64,000 bases of DNA from VRUE01 sp963774405 (lineage in GTDB: Bacteria; Actinomycetota; Thermoleophilia; Solirubrobacterales; 70-9), in the NCBI GenBank assembly GCA_963774405.1, contig CAVZEV010000013.1, forward strand, positions 124,001-188,000. Reading direction: 5' to 3'. Below the pieces are notes generated by a model. The model did not search any database. It was not told where the DNA came from and was given only the letters and a program-made list of their open reading frames with translations. Below are positions 16,526 to 24,852 of the stretch, piece by piece. The translations under genes were made by a program, and so were the position numbers. Every line of letters begins with the position of its first letter. The stretch's first letter is position 1.

Positions 16526-17287
16526 CTAGCTCTTCGGCTTGCAGGACTGCGTCACCGGAACGGCGAGCGTTTCGCCGTCTTGGTAAGCGACCGCGATGCG
16601 TGCCTTCAGCTTCTTGCCAGTGGGGCATTTGGCGCTGACCAAGCTGCGCTTCTTGCCCTTGTAGGTGAACGTCTTCTGGATCTTGATGTTGAATTCGCTC
16701 ACCGCTCCGCTCCCGCCGAAGAGCTCCGGGAAGTCGATTTCGAGCCGCGTGCCGAAGCCTTCCTTCTTGCGCTTGGAGACCACGCCGCTGAAGAGGAACG
16801 CGTTCGCGGTCGGGGCCGTCATGTAGGCCTGCACGAGCACGGTCGGCTTGCCGCCCTGGGGAGCGCCGTTGAAGACGGTGAGCGTCGCCTTCACCTCCTG
16901 GGGGGCCTGCCCGAAGAATGACACCACAGCGGAGGCGCTCCCCGTGCCGATCATCGCCGTCTTGCATGCCTTTATGGCATCGGCGCGATCTTTGCCTTCA
17001 AGCTTCTTTTCTGCGCAAGTTGGCAGGCCCTTGGCGAGGTAGATCCCGTTCTTGTCGAAATCCATCACGGCCTGGACGGCCGGGCTGGCGGTCGAGATCT
17101 TGGTCTCGATTTCGAGCGTGGCCGGAGTCGGCGTCGCCTTCGACAGCTTCTTGGGCTTGATCTTCGTGGCGGCCGTCAGGGAATCGCCGGCATCGCCGGT
17201 TGTCGTCCCCGCGACCGCGACCGAGGCGGCGACGGCGGCGACCGCCAGCGCGATTGAGAGGGCAATTGAAAGTGGACGTTTGCGCAT
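16526..17287 (-). CDS. Secreted hypothetical protein
   Basis: A 253-residue exported protein. The signal peptide is MRKRPLSIALSIALAVAAVA plus ASVAVAG. The mature part is beta-rich with a Lys-rich, Thr-rich start and four Cys (LPTCAEKK, IKACKTAM, SAKCPTGK, TQSCKPKS) that could form two disulfides. No catalytic motif or known domain is recognisable to me. Similar proteins sit beside propeller and lamin-tail proteins in related genomes only as far as I can infer from context. The gene is transcribed towards the lamin-tail gene, and the longest copy of the shared palindrome lies about 90 bases upstream of its start, so co-regulation with the neighbouring surface proteins is likely. Confidence 0.65.
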   Translation of the reverse strand: MRKRPLSIALSIALAVAAVAASVAVAGTTTGDAGDSLTAATKIKPKKLSKATPTPATLEIETKISTASPAVQAVMDFDKNGIYLAKGLPTCAEKKLEGKDRADAIKACKTAMIGTGSASAVVSFFGQAPQEVKATLTVFNGAPQGGKPTVLVQAYMTAPTANAFLFSGVVSKRKKEGFGTRLEIDFPELFGGSGAVSEFNIKIQKTFTYKGKKRSLVSAKCPTGKKLKARIAVAYQDGETLAVPVTQSCKPKS

Positions 17288-17374
17288 CGAGTGTCTCCCC
17301 TGGATTGGTGGCCTGATTCCCAGTCTGGCGACTGAAGTTAGGATGACGGGGGCACCCTGGCAAGCAGTTGCATC

Positions 17375-17402
17375 GCAGGTTGGGCCGAACGGCCCAACCT
17401 GC
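17375..17402. promoter_or_regulatory. Palindromic operator candidate, site 3 (13-base arms)
   Basis: GCAGGTTGGGCCG is followed by AA and its exact complement, ending at 17402. The inner core TGGGCCG-AA-CGGCCCA matches sites 1 and 2. It lies 88 bases upstream of the minus-strand secreted protein (start 17287) and upstream of a broken RCC1-repeat gene on the plus strand. Confidence 0.6.
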
Positions 17403-17549
17403 CCGCCGGGTCTTTCATGATCCGTCCCGGTCCAGTTGCATCGCGCCGATGATCGCTCAGGCGGGTATCCGTGCCCTCGCGCGCCGTGTTCCGCCGGCGC
17501 TGCTCTGCGTTCTCCCGCAGACGGCGGAAGTGCACGTCTGCTTCGGCTT

Positions 17550-17800
17550 CCCGCCGCTGCCGCAAATCTACGCCCTCGGCAACACCTGCGAGATCGACGC
17601 CTACGGAGAAACCTGGTGCTGGGGGGAAAACCGCTACGGCCAGATCGGCGACGGCAGCCTCGATAAACGGCTGGTCCCGACCCCCGTCATGGGAGGCGGC
17701 TTCGACGAGATCAGTGCCTACTATCGCGGTGACCGGTGGCCACACGTTCAGCAAGATCGAGGCCGGGTACGGCCACGCCTGCGGCCTCACGGGGGGGCTG
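17550..17800 (+). pseudogene. RCC1-repeat protein remnant, frameshifted
   Basis: NTCEIDAYGETWCWGENRYG, continuing QIGDGSLDKRLVPTPVMGGG, is one RCC1-type propeller blade. The next blade, TGGHTFSKIEAGYGHACGLT, follows in another frame after about 17730. The frame then runs into the end of LAL gene 2. There is no complete start, signal or further blade. This is the stump of a larger secreted repeat protein of the same surface-protein cluster. Confidence 0.6.
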
Positions 17801-17821
17801 GGCCGAGCGCGTGCCGCCCCC

Positions 17822-20662
17822 TTACTCCACCACCAGCGCGATCAGCGCTCCGCGCGAGCTGACCCCGGTGCGCCGGTAGACGTTCTCGAGGTGACGCTTG
17901 ACCGTGCTGGGGGAGAGGTGGAGCTCCTCGGCCACCTCCCGGTTGGACAGCCCGCGGGCGATCAGCCGAGTCACCTCGGCCTGCCGGTCGGTCAGCCCGA
18001 GGGCGGCGATCCGTGTCTCCAAGGGTGACTCGGCGCCGTCGGCGACCCGGAGGTCGGCCTCCGCCTGCGCTTTCCAGAGCGGCGCCGGCATCACCGCGTA
18101 GGCAGCGATCGCCATCCGCAGCGATCGCTGTCCAGCCTCTCGCTCGCCGAGCAGCAGCTCGAGCCGGCCGAGCGCGTGGTCGACCAGGCCCCAGATGCTG
18201 ATCGTCGTCATCGCCAGCCGGCCGCGGTAGGGCTCGAGCACCGGTCGCAGCGTGGCCGCCGCCGCCGGGTCCTCGAGCTCGGCAATCGCGTGCGCGTAGG
18301 TGGTGACCGCGGCGATCCAGATCGGGTCGCGGGGGATATCGGCGAAATCGGTGACGGTGTCGGTGGCCATGATCTCGTTGGCGAGCGCCTTCTCGCCGGC
18401 GAGGGCGTTGGCAAGGGTCGCCAGGGAGCGAAAGGCGGGGATGCCCGGGTACTCGTCGAGCGCCCGGGTCAGCAGCGGCGCCAGTTCGGCCAGGCGGCCC
18501 TGTTGCCAGCGGATGCTGGCGATCTGGCTGACGTAGAAGGGAAGGGCGTCGGGCTGCGAGCTGCTCCTGGCGCCCTCCACCGCCCGTTGGGCGCGCGCCT
18601 CGGCCTCGGTCAGCTTGCCGCGCAGGGCGAGGTGCACGGAGGCGGAGCAATCGCAGAGCCAGCGAGCGGTCGCGTCGCCGACCCGCGCCGCGATTTGCTC
18701 CTGCTCATGGAGGATGTGGGCGGCGGTGCCGATCTCACCCACCTCCACCTGGGCGACCGCCTGCCAGTGCAGGGCGTGGAAGAGATCGAGTGGCTCGTCC
18801 AGCTGGGCGCCGATCTCGATGCTTTCGGCCGCGACGGCGATCCGCTCCTCGGGATTGTCGGGCCCCCAGGTCGCGATCAGGCAGCGGATCAGTACCTGGG
18901 CGAGGATCCGCCGATCACCGCCGGCGCGCGCCGCCTCCAGGGCACGATCCGCGAGCCAGCGGCGGCGTCCCACCTGCGGCGAGAAGGTCAGCTCGAGCGC
19001 CAGCTGGGCGAGTACGAGCGCCGCCTCGGGCCGGTTGGGGTCGAGCCGCTCGGCGGCGCGGCCGAGCATCGCCCCGCGCTCGCGGTCGAGACCTCCGACG
19101 TGGCTGACGAAGCCGCGGTTGTTGGCGAGCGCCGCCCGGGCCAGGCGCTCGACGTCGTCGAGGTCGTCGGCGAGGCGGGCGGCGGCCAGCAGGTACTCGC
19201 GCGAGCGCTCCTGGTCAGCGAAGCGCAGGGCGGTGCCGAGGTCGATCAGCAGATCGCAGTGCTCGGCTCCGCGCTCTTCGGCGGGGGTCTCCTCGTGCAG
19301 GGCCAGGGCCTGTTCGAACCAGCTGGCCGCGGTCTCGTGGTCGTGACCGCGGAGCGCCTGACGCCCGGCCGTTGCGCACCAGCGTGCCGCCCGAGCGCGG
19401 TCGGGCGGCTCGGCCCGGCGCCAGTGGTGGGCGAGCCGGCCGGCGAGCCGGTCGCCGCCTCCCGCTTCGAGCGCCTCGGCGATGAGGCGGTGCAGCTCTC
19501 CCCGGCGGGCCGGGGAGAGCTCCTCGTAAAGGCAGCGGGCGACGATCGCGTGGGCGAAGGCGTAGCTGCCGTCGGTGCTGTCGGCGACCAGCAGGCCGGC
19601 GCGCTCGGCGATCCGCAGCGAGTCCCTCACCGCGGTGGGATCGGCTCTCAGCGCGGCGATCAGCGCCGGCGGCTCGAACTCGCGGCCGAGCACCGCGGCA
19701 GCCGAGAGATGTTCGTGAGCGCCGGCGCCGAGGAAGCTCGCGCGGGCCGCGATCAGCGAGCGGAGGGAACTGGGAGCGCGGCCAGGCGAGGGGCTGGTTT
19801 CCTCCCCGGCGCAGATCGCCAAAAGCAGCTCGCAGGCGAAGAGAACGTTGCCGCCGCTCTCGCGGGCGACGTCGGCCGCGGCGCGGTCGAGCGCCTCGCC
19901 CGGGCCGATCCCCAGCGAGACGGCGAGCTCGCGCAGCGTTGACGCGCTGAGCGGCTTCAGCTCGAGGTGCCTGGCGTTCGTCGGGGCCCTGAGGGCGCCG
20001 ACCGTCGCCGCCACCTCGCCGTCGGGGTCGACGTCGGTTGGCCGGTAGGTCGTGAGCAGCAGCACCGGCGCACCGGCGGCCGCATGGGGGAGATGCCTTG
20101 CGAGCGCGAGCGTCGAGGCTTGGCAGGCGTGCAGATCGTCGATCGCCAGCAGCAGGGGGCCGTTCCGGGCAAGCAGTTCCAGCATCTCCAGGGAGGCGGC
20201 GAAGAGTCTGGCGCGGTCGTCGCCGAGGCTCCAGTTCTCCCGCGAGGGCGCACCTGCCTCCCGGATCAGGGTCCCGAGCGAGGAGCGGTGCATCTCCTGA
20301 CGCAATGCGGCCGGCGCCTGGCGTTCGAGGCGGGCGAGTGCGGTGACGAGCGGAGCGTATGGAGTCTCGGAGTCCCCTTCGCCGCTGCCGTAGAGGACCA
20401 GGCCGCCGCCGGCGTGGGCGGCATGGGCGGCTTCGGCCACCAGACGGCTCTTGCCGGCACCGGGCTCCCCCGCCACCACCACCGTCTCACGGTTTCCCTC
20501 TCTGACCCGCGACCATGCGGCTTCGATCTCACCCAGCTCGGCATCGCGGCCCACCATCGGCCACGGCCGCTCTCGGGCGCTGCGCAGCGGTCCCGGTAGG
20601 GGGACGAGCGCGGCGGGGCCGGCCTGGCCCCCCCGGTGGGGCGCTGACCGGGAGACGGACAC
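17822..20662 (-). CDS. Large AAA-ATPase LuxR regulator (LAL family), paralogue 2
   Basis: A 946-residue close paralogue of the protein at 10284-13103. Landmarks in the same order: WPMVGRDAELGEIEAAW, Walker A GEPGAGKS (about 65-72), LLLAIDDLHACQ, LLTTYRPTDVDPDGEVAATV, the TPR-like region, and the C-terminal HTH LTDRQAEVTRLIARGLSNRE with VAEELHLSPSTVKRHLENVY. The recognition helices of the two paralogues differ at only a few positions, so they may bind similar sites. It is divergent from a third LAL gene (20882). I see no copy of the TGGGCCG palindrome in front of it, unlike paralogue 1. The effector ligand is unknown. Confidence 0.88.
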   Translation of the reverse strand: MSVSRSAPHRGGQAGPAALVPLPGPLRSARERPWPMVGRDAELGEIEAAWSRVREGNRETVVVAGEPGAGKSRLVAEAAHAAHAGGGLVLYGSGEGDSETPYAPLVTALARLERQAPAALRQEMHRSSLGTLIREAGAPSRENWSLGDDRARLFAASLEMLELLARNGPLLLAIDDLHACQASTLALARHLPHAAAGAPVLLLTTYRPTDVDPDGEVAATVGALRAPTNARHLELKPLSASTLRELAVSLGIGPGEALDRAAADVARESGGNVLFACELLLAICAGEETSPSPGRAPSSLRSLIAARASFLGAGAHEHLSAAAVLGREFEPPALIAALRADPTAVRDSLRIAERAGLLVADSTDGSYAFAHAIVARCLYEELSPARRGELHRLIAEALEAGGGDRLAGRLAHHWRRAEPPDRARAARWCATAGRQALRGHDHETAASWFEQALALHEETPAEERGAEHCDLLIDLGTALRFADQERSREYLLAAARLADDLDDVERLARAALANNRGFVSHVGGLDRERGAMLGRAAERLDPNRPEAALVLAQLALELTFSPQVGRRRWLADRALEAARAGGDRRILAQVLIRCLIATWGPDNPEERIAVAAESIEIGAQLDEPLDLFHALHWQAVAQVEVGEIGTAAHILHEQEQIAARVGDATARWLCDCSASVHLALRGKLTEAEARAQRAVEGARSSSQPDALPFYVSQIASIRWQQGRLAELAPLLTRALDEYPGIPAFRSLATLANALAGEKALANEIMATDTVTDFADIPRDPIWIAAVTTYAHAIAELEDPAAAATLRPVLEPYRGRLAMTTISIWGLVDHALGRLELLLGEREAGQRSLRMAIAAYAVMPAPLWKAQAEADLRVADGAESPLETRIAALGLTDRQAEVTRLIARGLSNREVAEELHLSPSTVKRHLENVYRRTGVSSRGALIALVVE

Positions 20663-20881
20663 CGAAGGGCGATGCTAGTCACCGAGCGGAACGATTTGGA
20701 ACCCTGGGAGAAGGTCTGGGGTACCCCCTGGAAAAACCTGGGGGTGCAGAGCAGGTTCAGGTGCGGGCTGAAGACCTTCGTTTCTCTGGCCCAGGGTTGC
20801 GAGCCGAGGGGCTGGCTTCAGGCCGGCTCCGCCCGAGGGCGGAATTCGGGTTACGCGCGTTGGGTTACCGTTGCTGTCACT

Positions 20882-23686
20882 GTGGGGAGACAGCCGCGAA
20901 CGGTCGAGCGAGCCGCCGAGCTGCAACGCCTCGGGTCCGCGGTCGAGAGCGCCGCGGAAGGCCGCGGCGCGACCGTCTTGCTCGAGGGCCCGGCGGGGGC
21001 GGGCAAGAGCCATCTGCTCGCCTGCGCCGCCGCCCTGGCCGCCGATCAAGGCCTGCGGGTGCTTTTCAGCCGCGGCATGCCGCTGGGCGCCAGCGCTTCC
21101 TTCGGCCTGGCGCTCGACCTGCTGGGCGAGTTGATCGATCCGATCGGAAGCGGGGCACCGCCGGCCCTGCGCCGACTGCTCGATGACACGCAGGCGATCG
21201 ACGACGGCGAGGAGGCGGCCGCCCACGCCTGCTTCGCGTTCGGTCAGGTCTGCGAGTCGGCGGCGGCCGAGCGGCCGCTCGCACTGCTCGTCGACGATGC
21301 GCAGTGGGCCGACCCTGCGAGCCTTGCGGCACTCGCCGCGGTCGCGGCGCGGACCGATATCGCGCCGATTGCGCTTTTCGTGGCGGCGCGCAGCGGCGAA
21401 CGCGCGGCGCACCCCGAGGCGCTCGCCGTCCTGCGCGGAGAGTCGCCGGCCGAGCTTCTGCGCCTCCGCGAGTTGAGTGAGCCTGGGGTCGGCGAACTGC
21501 TTGAACTTTGCGGGGTCGAGCACGCCGACCCCGATTTTGTCGCCGCCTGCGCGGAGCTCACTGCGGGCAACCCGTTCCTGGTGACGCTGGTGGCCGGGCT
21601 GCTGGGCGAGAGCGGGCCCTCGCCGGCGCCGAGCTCCCTGGAGAACATTGCCGCCGAGGGCGCCGACGCGGTCGCGGCGACGATCGCGCCCCGCCTGCAG
21701 CGGCTCGGCCCGCTGGCCGAGCGGCTGACCGCGCTGTGCTCGGTGCTGGCCGGGCAGGCGGACTCGCGCCGTGTCGCCGCGCTCGCCGGGGTTGAGCTCG
21801 ATGACCGTTTCGCGGCAACGGTCGACGGGCTCGCGGCCGCTGGGATCCTCGTCCCCGGCGAGCCGCTGCTGTTCGCCCATCCGCTCGTTCGCGAGGCCGT
21901 CTACCGTTCGCACCCCGCTGCCGCCTGCGGGCGCGACCACGATGCGGCGGCGACCCTGCTCGCGGCCGAGGGGGCAGATGCCGAGATCGTCGCGTCACAC
22001 TTGTTGCGGGCGCCTCCGGTCGGCTCGGGGGCGACGGTGGAGCTGCTGCTCGGTGCCGCTGGGCAAGCCTTGCGGCGCGGGGTGCCGACCTCGGCCGTGG
22101 AGTATCTGGGACGGGCGTTGCGTGAGCCGGCCGAAGGGGAGGGCAGGGTCCGGGCATTGCTGCGGATCGGCTATGCGGAGGGCCTGCTCGGGAACCCCGA
22201 GGCCGAGCAGCGCTTTCGCGACGCGCGCTCCGTCTCGGAATCACCGCAACTGCGGGCAGAGGCCGACCTTCGACTGGGCCGCAGCCTCTATGCCGGCGGC
22301 GACCTCGCTGCCGCCGAGCACGCGTTCGAGCGCGGTCTCACGGAGCTCCCGGCAGCAGGTGCGGGCAGCGAGGACGGGGAACTGGCAAGCGAGCTGCGAG
22401 CGTCCTCGCTTGCCGCTGCGCGCTACGCGGGATCGTTGGAGCGCGACGACCCACGCCTGCTCGCCGTCTGCGATGGAGACTATGCGGGCGCGACGCGCGC
22501 GGAGAGAGCGCTGCTAAGCGAGCTGGCGGTGGAGGCGGGCTTGCGGGGGGAGCCGCGCGAGCGGGTGATCGCTCTTGCCCGGCGCGCCTGGGCCGACGGC
22601 GAGATGTTGACCAGCTCGGACTGCCAGGCGATTACGATCTCTCAGGTCGGCGCCGCGCTGGTCTGGTCCGGCGCCTACGAGGAGGTCGAGAGCATCCTTT
22701 CGACTACCGCGCGGCATGCGGAGGTGACCGGCAGCAAGATCGGCGGCGCAACCGTGCGCTACGGCCGCGCCTGGGCGCGGCTGTACAGCGGCGACCTGAC
22801 CGGCGCCGTGGAGGATGCTGAAGCAGCGCTCGCGACCGAGGGGTGGGAGATGTTCGAGCCCGCCGCGCGGGCCGCGCTGGCCCACATCCGGATCGGGCGG
22901 GCCGAACTGGAGGCGGCAGCGCATGCACTGGACTCTTCGGCTGACGGCGAGAGGCAGGGAGAGGGGCTCTCGCTCGCGATGGTGCTGGAGGCGCGCGGGC
23001 GGTTGGCGGCGCTGAATGGCGACCTCGCCGGCGCTCTCGACCGGTTCGAGGCCTGCGGCGAGCTTCTCGCGCCGGTGGGCGAGCACCAGCCGTTCAGTCA
23101 GTGGCGCCTGCGCGCGGCTCTCTGCCTGCACGGCATGGGCCGCCCGGCGGAGGCTCGCTCGCTGCTCGGCTCGGAGTTGAGCTGGGCCCGCCGCGCCGGC
23201 TCGCCGCGCCCGCTCGGAATGACGCTGGCGGCCCTCGGAGCGGTGGTCGGGGGTCAACTGGGGCTCGAGCACCTGCTCGAAGCCAACGCCGTGCTCGCGG
23301 ATTCATCCGCCCGGCTTGCCCACGCGCGAGCGCAGGTTGACCTCGGCGGACATCTGCGGCGACTGGGGCGCGACCGCGAGGCGCGTGGGCCGTTGCGAGA
23401 AGCGCTTGCGGCGGCGCACGAGATGGGCGCGGCGCTGATCGCCGAGCGAGCCGCGGCGGAGCTGATCGCTGCCGGCGCCCGGCCACGCTCGCCGGCCCTC
23501 CGCGGGCCGGAGGCATTGACCCCGGCCGAGCGCCGGGTCGCGGCTCTCGCCGCCCGCGGCCACAGTAACCGCGAGATCGCAGAGGAACTCGTGGTGAGCC
23601 CCAAGACCGTCCAATTCCATCTCACCAACGCTTACCGCAAGCTGGGTATCGACTCGCGCGAAAAGCTCGCGCGAGCGCTCGGTTGA
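20882..23686 (+). CDS. Large AAA-ATPase LuxR regulator (LAL family), third, more distant member
   Basis: About 935 residues from the GTG at 20882. The frame is open further upstream to 20672, but that part (WEKVWGTPWKNLG...) does not look like a LAL N-terminus, so I start just before GRQPRTVERAAELQRLGSAV. Walker A is GPAGAGKS (about 36-43) and Walker B is LALLVDDAQWAD. The middle is a TPR-like repeat region. The HTH is LTPAERRVAALAARGHSNRE with IAEELVVSPKTVQFHLTNAY. Its HTH (VQFHLTNAYRKLGI) belongs to a different LAL subgroup from the two paralogues. It is the third such regulator within 13.5 kb. Confidence 0.85.
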   Translation: MGRQPRTVERAAELQRLGSAVESAAEGRGATVLLEGPAGAGKSHLLACAAALAADQGLRVLFSRGMPLGASASFGLALDLLGELIDPIGSGAPPALRRLLDDTQAIDDGEEAAAHACFAFGQVCESAAAERPLALLVDDAQWADPASLAALAAVAARTDIAPIALFVAARSGERAAHPEALAVLRGESPAELLRLRELSEPGVGELLELCGVEHADPDFVAACAELTAGNPFLVTLVAGLLGESGPSPAPSSLENIAAEGADAVAATIAPRLQRLGPLAERLTALCSVLAGQADSRRVAALAGVELDDRFAATVDGLAAAGILVPGEPLLFAHPLVREAVYRSHPAAACGRDHDAAATLLAAEGADAEIVASHLLRAPPVGSGATVELLLGAAGQALRRGVPTSAVEYLGRALREPAEGEGRVRALLRIGYAEGLLGNPEAEQRFRDARSVSESPQLRAEADLRLGRSLYAGGDLAAAEHAFERGLTELPAAGAGSEDGELASELRASSLAAARYAGSLERDDPRLLAVCDGDYAGATRAERALLSELAVEAGLRGEPRERVIALARRAWADGEMLTSSDCQAITISQVGAALVWSGAYEEVESILSTTARHAEVTGSKIGGATVRYGRAWARLYSGDLTGAVEDAEAALATEGWEMFEPAARAALAHIRIGRAELEAAAHALDSSADGERQGEGLSLAMVLEARGRLAALNGDLAGALDRFEACGELLAPVGEHQPFSQWRLRAALCLHGMGRPAEARSLLGSELSWARRAGSPRPLGMTLAALGAVVGGQLGLEHLLEANAVLADSSARLAHARAQVDLGGHLRRLGRDREARGPLREALAAAHEMGAALIAERAAAELIAAGARPRSPALRGPEALTPAERRVAALAARGHSNREIAEELVVSPKTVQFHLTNAYRKLGIDSREKLARALG

Positions 23687-23793
23687 GCAAGACCCTGCGG
23701 TGGTGTCCAGTAGCGGATACGCAGCGATTACCGGCGATTTCGGCCGTCATCTCCCGCTACCGACCTCGGCGCAAGCGGGATCGCAATCTCGCC

Positions 23794-23811
23794 GTACCAG
23801 CTAGCTGGTAC
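23794..23811. promoter_or_regulatory. vapB operator: perfect 18-base palindrome
   Basis: GTACCAGCTAGCTGGTAC is fully self-complementary and ends 10 bases before the RHH antitoxin ATG at 23822. RHH antitoxins bind such sites as dimers, so autorepression is expected. Confidence 0.75.
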
Positions 23812-23821
23812 CATACGTCTC

Positions 23822-24058
23822 ATGCATAAGACCACGGTCTACATCGACGACTCCCAGGCCGAGCGCCTGGGCCGGCTGGCAACCTCGAGCGGTCGCAGTC
23901 AGGCCGAACTGATCCGGGAGGGTGTGGATCGGGTGCTCTCCGAGGCGCCTTCGCGGACCTTCCGCAGCATGGGGAAGGGACGAAGCGGGGGCAACGTGAA
24001 CCGGCGCTGGGGTGCCGATGAGCTCTATGCCAAGGCTCGGGGCGAACACCGTCGATGA
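23822..24058 (+). CDS. vapB: Ribbon-helix-helix antitoxin (CopG/VapB-like)
   Basis: A 78-residue antitoxin. The RHH fold is at about 1-42 (MHKTTVYIDDSQAERLGRLA, then TSSGRSQAELIREGVDRVLS). The basic C-terminal tail (RSMGKGRSGGNVNRRWGADE, then LYAKARGEHRR) is the part that usually blocks the PIN toxin. A perfect palindromic operator lies directly upstream. The stop overlaps the toxin start in ATGA. Together with the next gene it forms a type II VapBC-like module. Confidence 0.85.
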   Translation: MHKTTVYIDDSQAERLGRLATSSGRSQAELIREGVDRVLSEAPSRTFRSMGKGRSGGNVNRRWGADELYAKARGEHRR

Positions 24059-24477
24059 CCCTGATCGTCGACGCCGGCACGCTCTTCGCGCAGGCCGATG
24101 CCGACGACCCCGAGCACGAGGCGGTCGTCACTCTGTTTGAAGGCGAGAGGGGGCCGCTCGTCACCTCGCAGGTGGCGGTCGCCGAGGCCGACTATTTGAT
24201 CCTCACCCGGCTCGGCGTCGATGTCGAGCTCGCCTTCCTTGACGACCTCGCGACGGGCACCTTCGTCGTCGATTGCCTCGATCGCAAAGAGCTGGGGGCG
24301 GCGCGCGACCTGGCGCGTCGCTACCGGGATCTCGAGCTGGGCCTTGCCGACGCCTCGCTTGCCGTGCTCGCCGACCGGCACAGGACCGATCGGATCGCCA
24401 GCTTCGACGAGCGCGCCTTCCGGACGATGACGCCGTTGCGGGGCGACGCCTTTACGATCCTCCCCGCCGATCTGTAG
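24055..24477 (+). CDS. vapC: PIN-domain ribonuclease toxin (VapC-like)
   Basis: A 140-residue PIN domain. The four acidic positions are visible: the first Asp in LIVDAGTLFAQAD, Glu in QVAVAEADYLI, Asp in LELGLADASLAVLA, and Asp in RIASFDERAFR. The length is normal for the family. Translation is coupled to the antitoxin by an ATGA overlap. VapC toxins cut RNA (often tRNA or rRNA) and are neutralised by the co-made RHH partner. Repeat copy 4 starts 17 bases after the stop, the same arrangement as for the RelE-like gene and copy 2. Confidence 0.85.
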   Translation: MTLIVDAGTLFAQADADDPEHEAVVTLFEGERGPLVTSQVAVAEADYLILTRLGVDVELAFLDDLATGTFVVDCLDRKELGAARDLARRYRDLELGLADASLAVLADRHRTDRIASFDERAFRTMTPLRGDAFTILPADL

Positions 24478-24494
24478 CGATTCGGTGCGGGGGC

Positions 24495-24660
24495 GAACTG
24501 GAACCGCCCTCCTTGATTTCAGGCACTTCTGACGAGAAGTGCCTGACTCGCTGCATATCGGTGCCTATCCGTGCATATCCGCGCCGAATACCCGAGATCT
24601 CGCCAATTCTGAAAGCCCTGCAAATGACGTATGAGTGAGGGCTGCGATCCGCTGACGACC
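24495..24660. repeat. Dispersed hairpin repeat, copy 4 (followed by a tRNA-Gly 3' half)
   Basis: GAACTGGAACCG starts the unit. The perfect 11-base stem CAGGCACTTCT / AGAAGTGCCTG lies at 24520-24545 with loop GACG. Then come the GCATATC words, GAAAGCCCTGCAAAT and GTGAGGGCTGCGATCC. It is aligned with copies 1 and 2 over more than 120 bases. Confidence 0.75.
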
Positions 24661-24667
24661 TATGTAC

Positions 24668-24709
24668 TTGCCATGCAGAAGGTCGAGGGTTCGAATCCCT
24701 TCAGCCGCT
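24668..24709 (+). other. 3' half of a tRNA-Gly(GCC) gene (attachment-site-like scar), second copy
   Basis: The anticodon loop TTGCCAT is followed by GCAGA, AGGTC, T-arm GAGGG-TTCGAAT-CCCTT and acceptor CAGCCGC plus T. It is the same remnant as at 1698-1739, with compensating differences in the T-stem. No 5' half is present. The two halves are direct repeats 23 kb apart. Confidence 0.75.
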
Positions 24710-24719
24710 TCACCGGAAG

Positions 24720-24740
24720 CCCGCTCCCTGAGCGGGTTTT
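24720..24740 (+). terminator. Rho-independent terminator after the second tRNA-Gly half
   Basis: CCCGCTC (24720-24726), loop CCT, GAGCGGG (24730-24736), then TTTT. Confidence 0.7.
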
Positions 24741-24852
24741 CGCGTTTCTGGGGTCGATCACGGAAAGGGCGCGGAGAGGCTGGTCAGCGGCTCGCTGCCC
24801 AATCGCTACTCAGACGGGGCGACGAGGAGAGAGTCAGACCCTCGGGCTGTTC

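Noticed and set aside
20672..20881. N-terminal extension of the third LAL regulator
   Set aside because: The residues (for example WEKVWGTPWKNLGVQ) do not resemble a LAL start, while GTG 20882 directly precedes the conserved ATPase region.
1528..24709. Intact prophage or integrative element between the tRNA-Gly halves
   Set aside because: No integrase, terminase, capsid, replication or conjugation gene is visible; only attachment-like scars remain.
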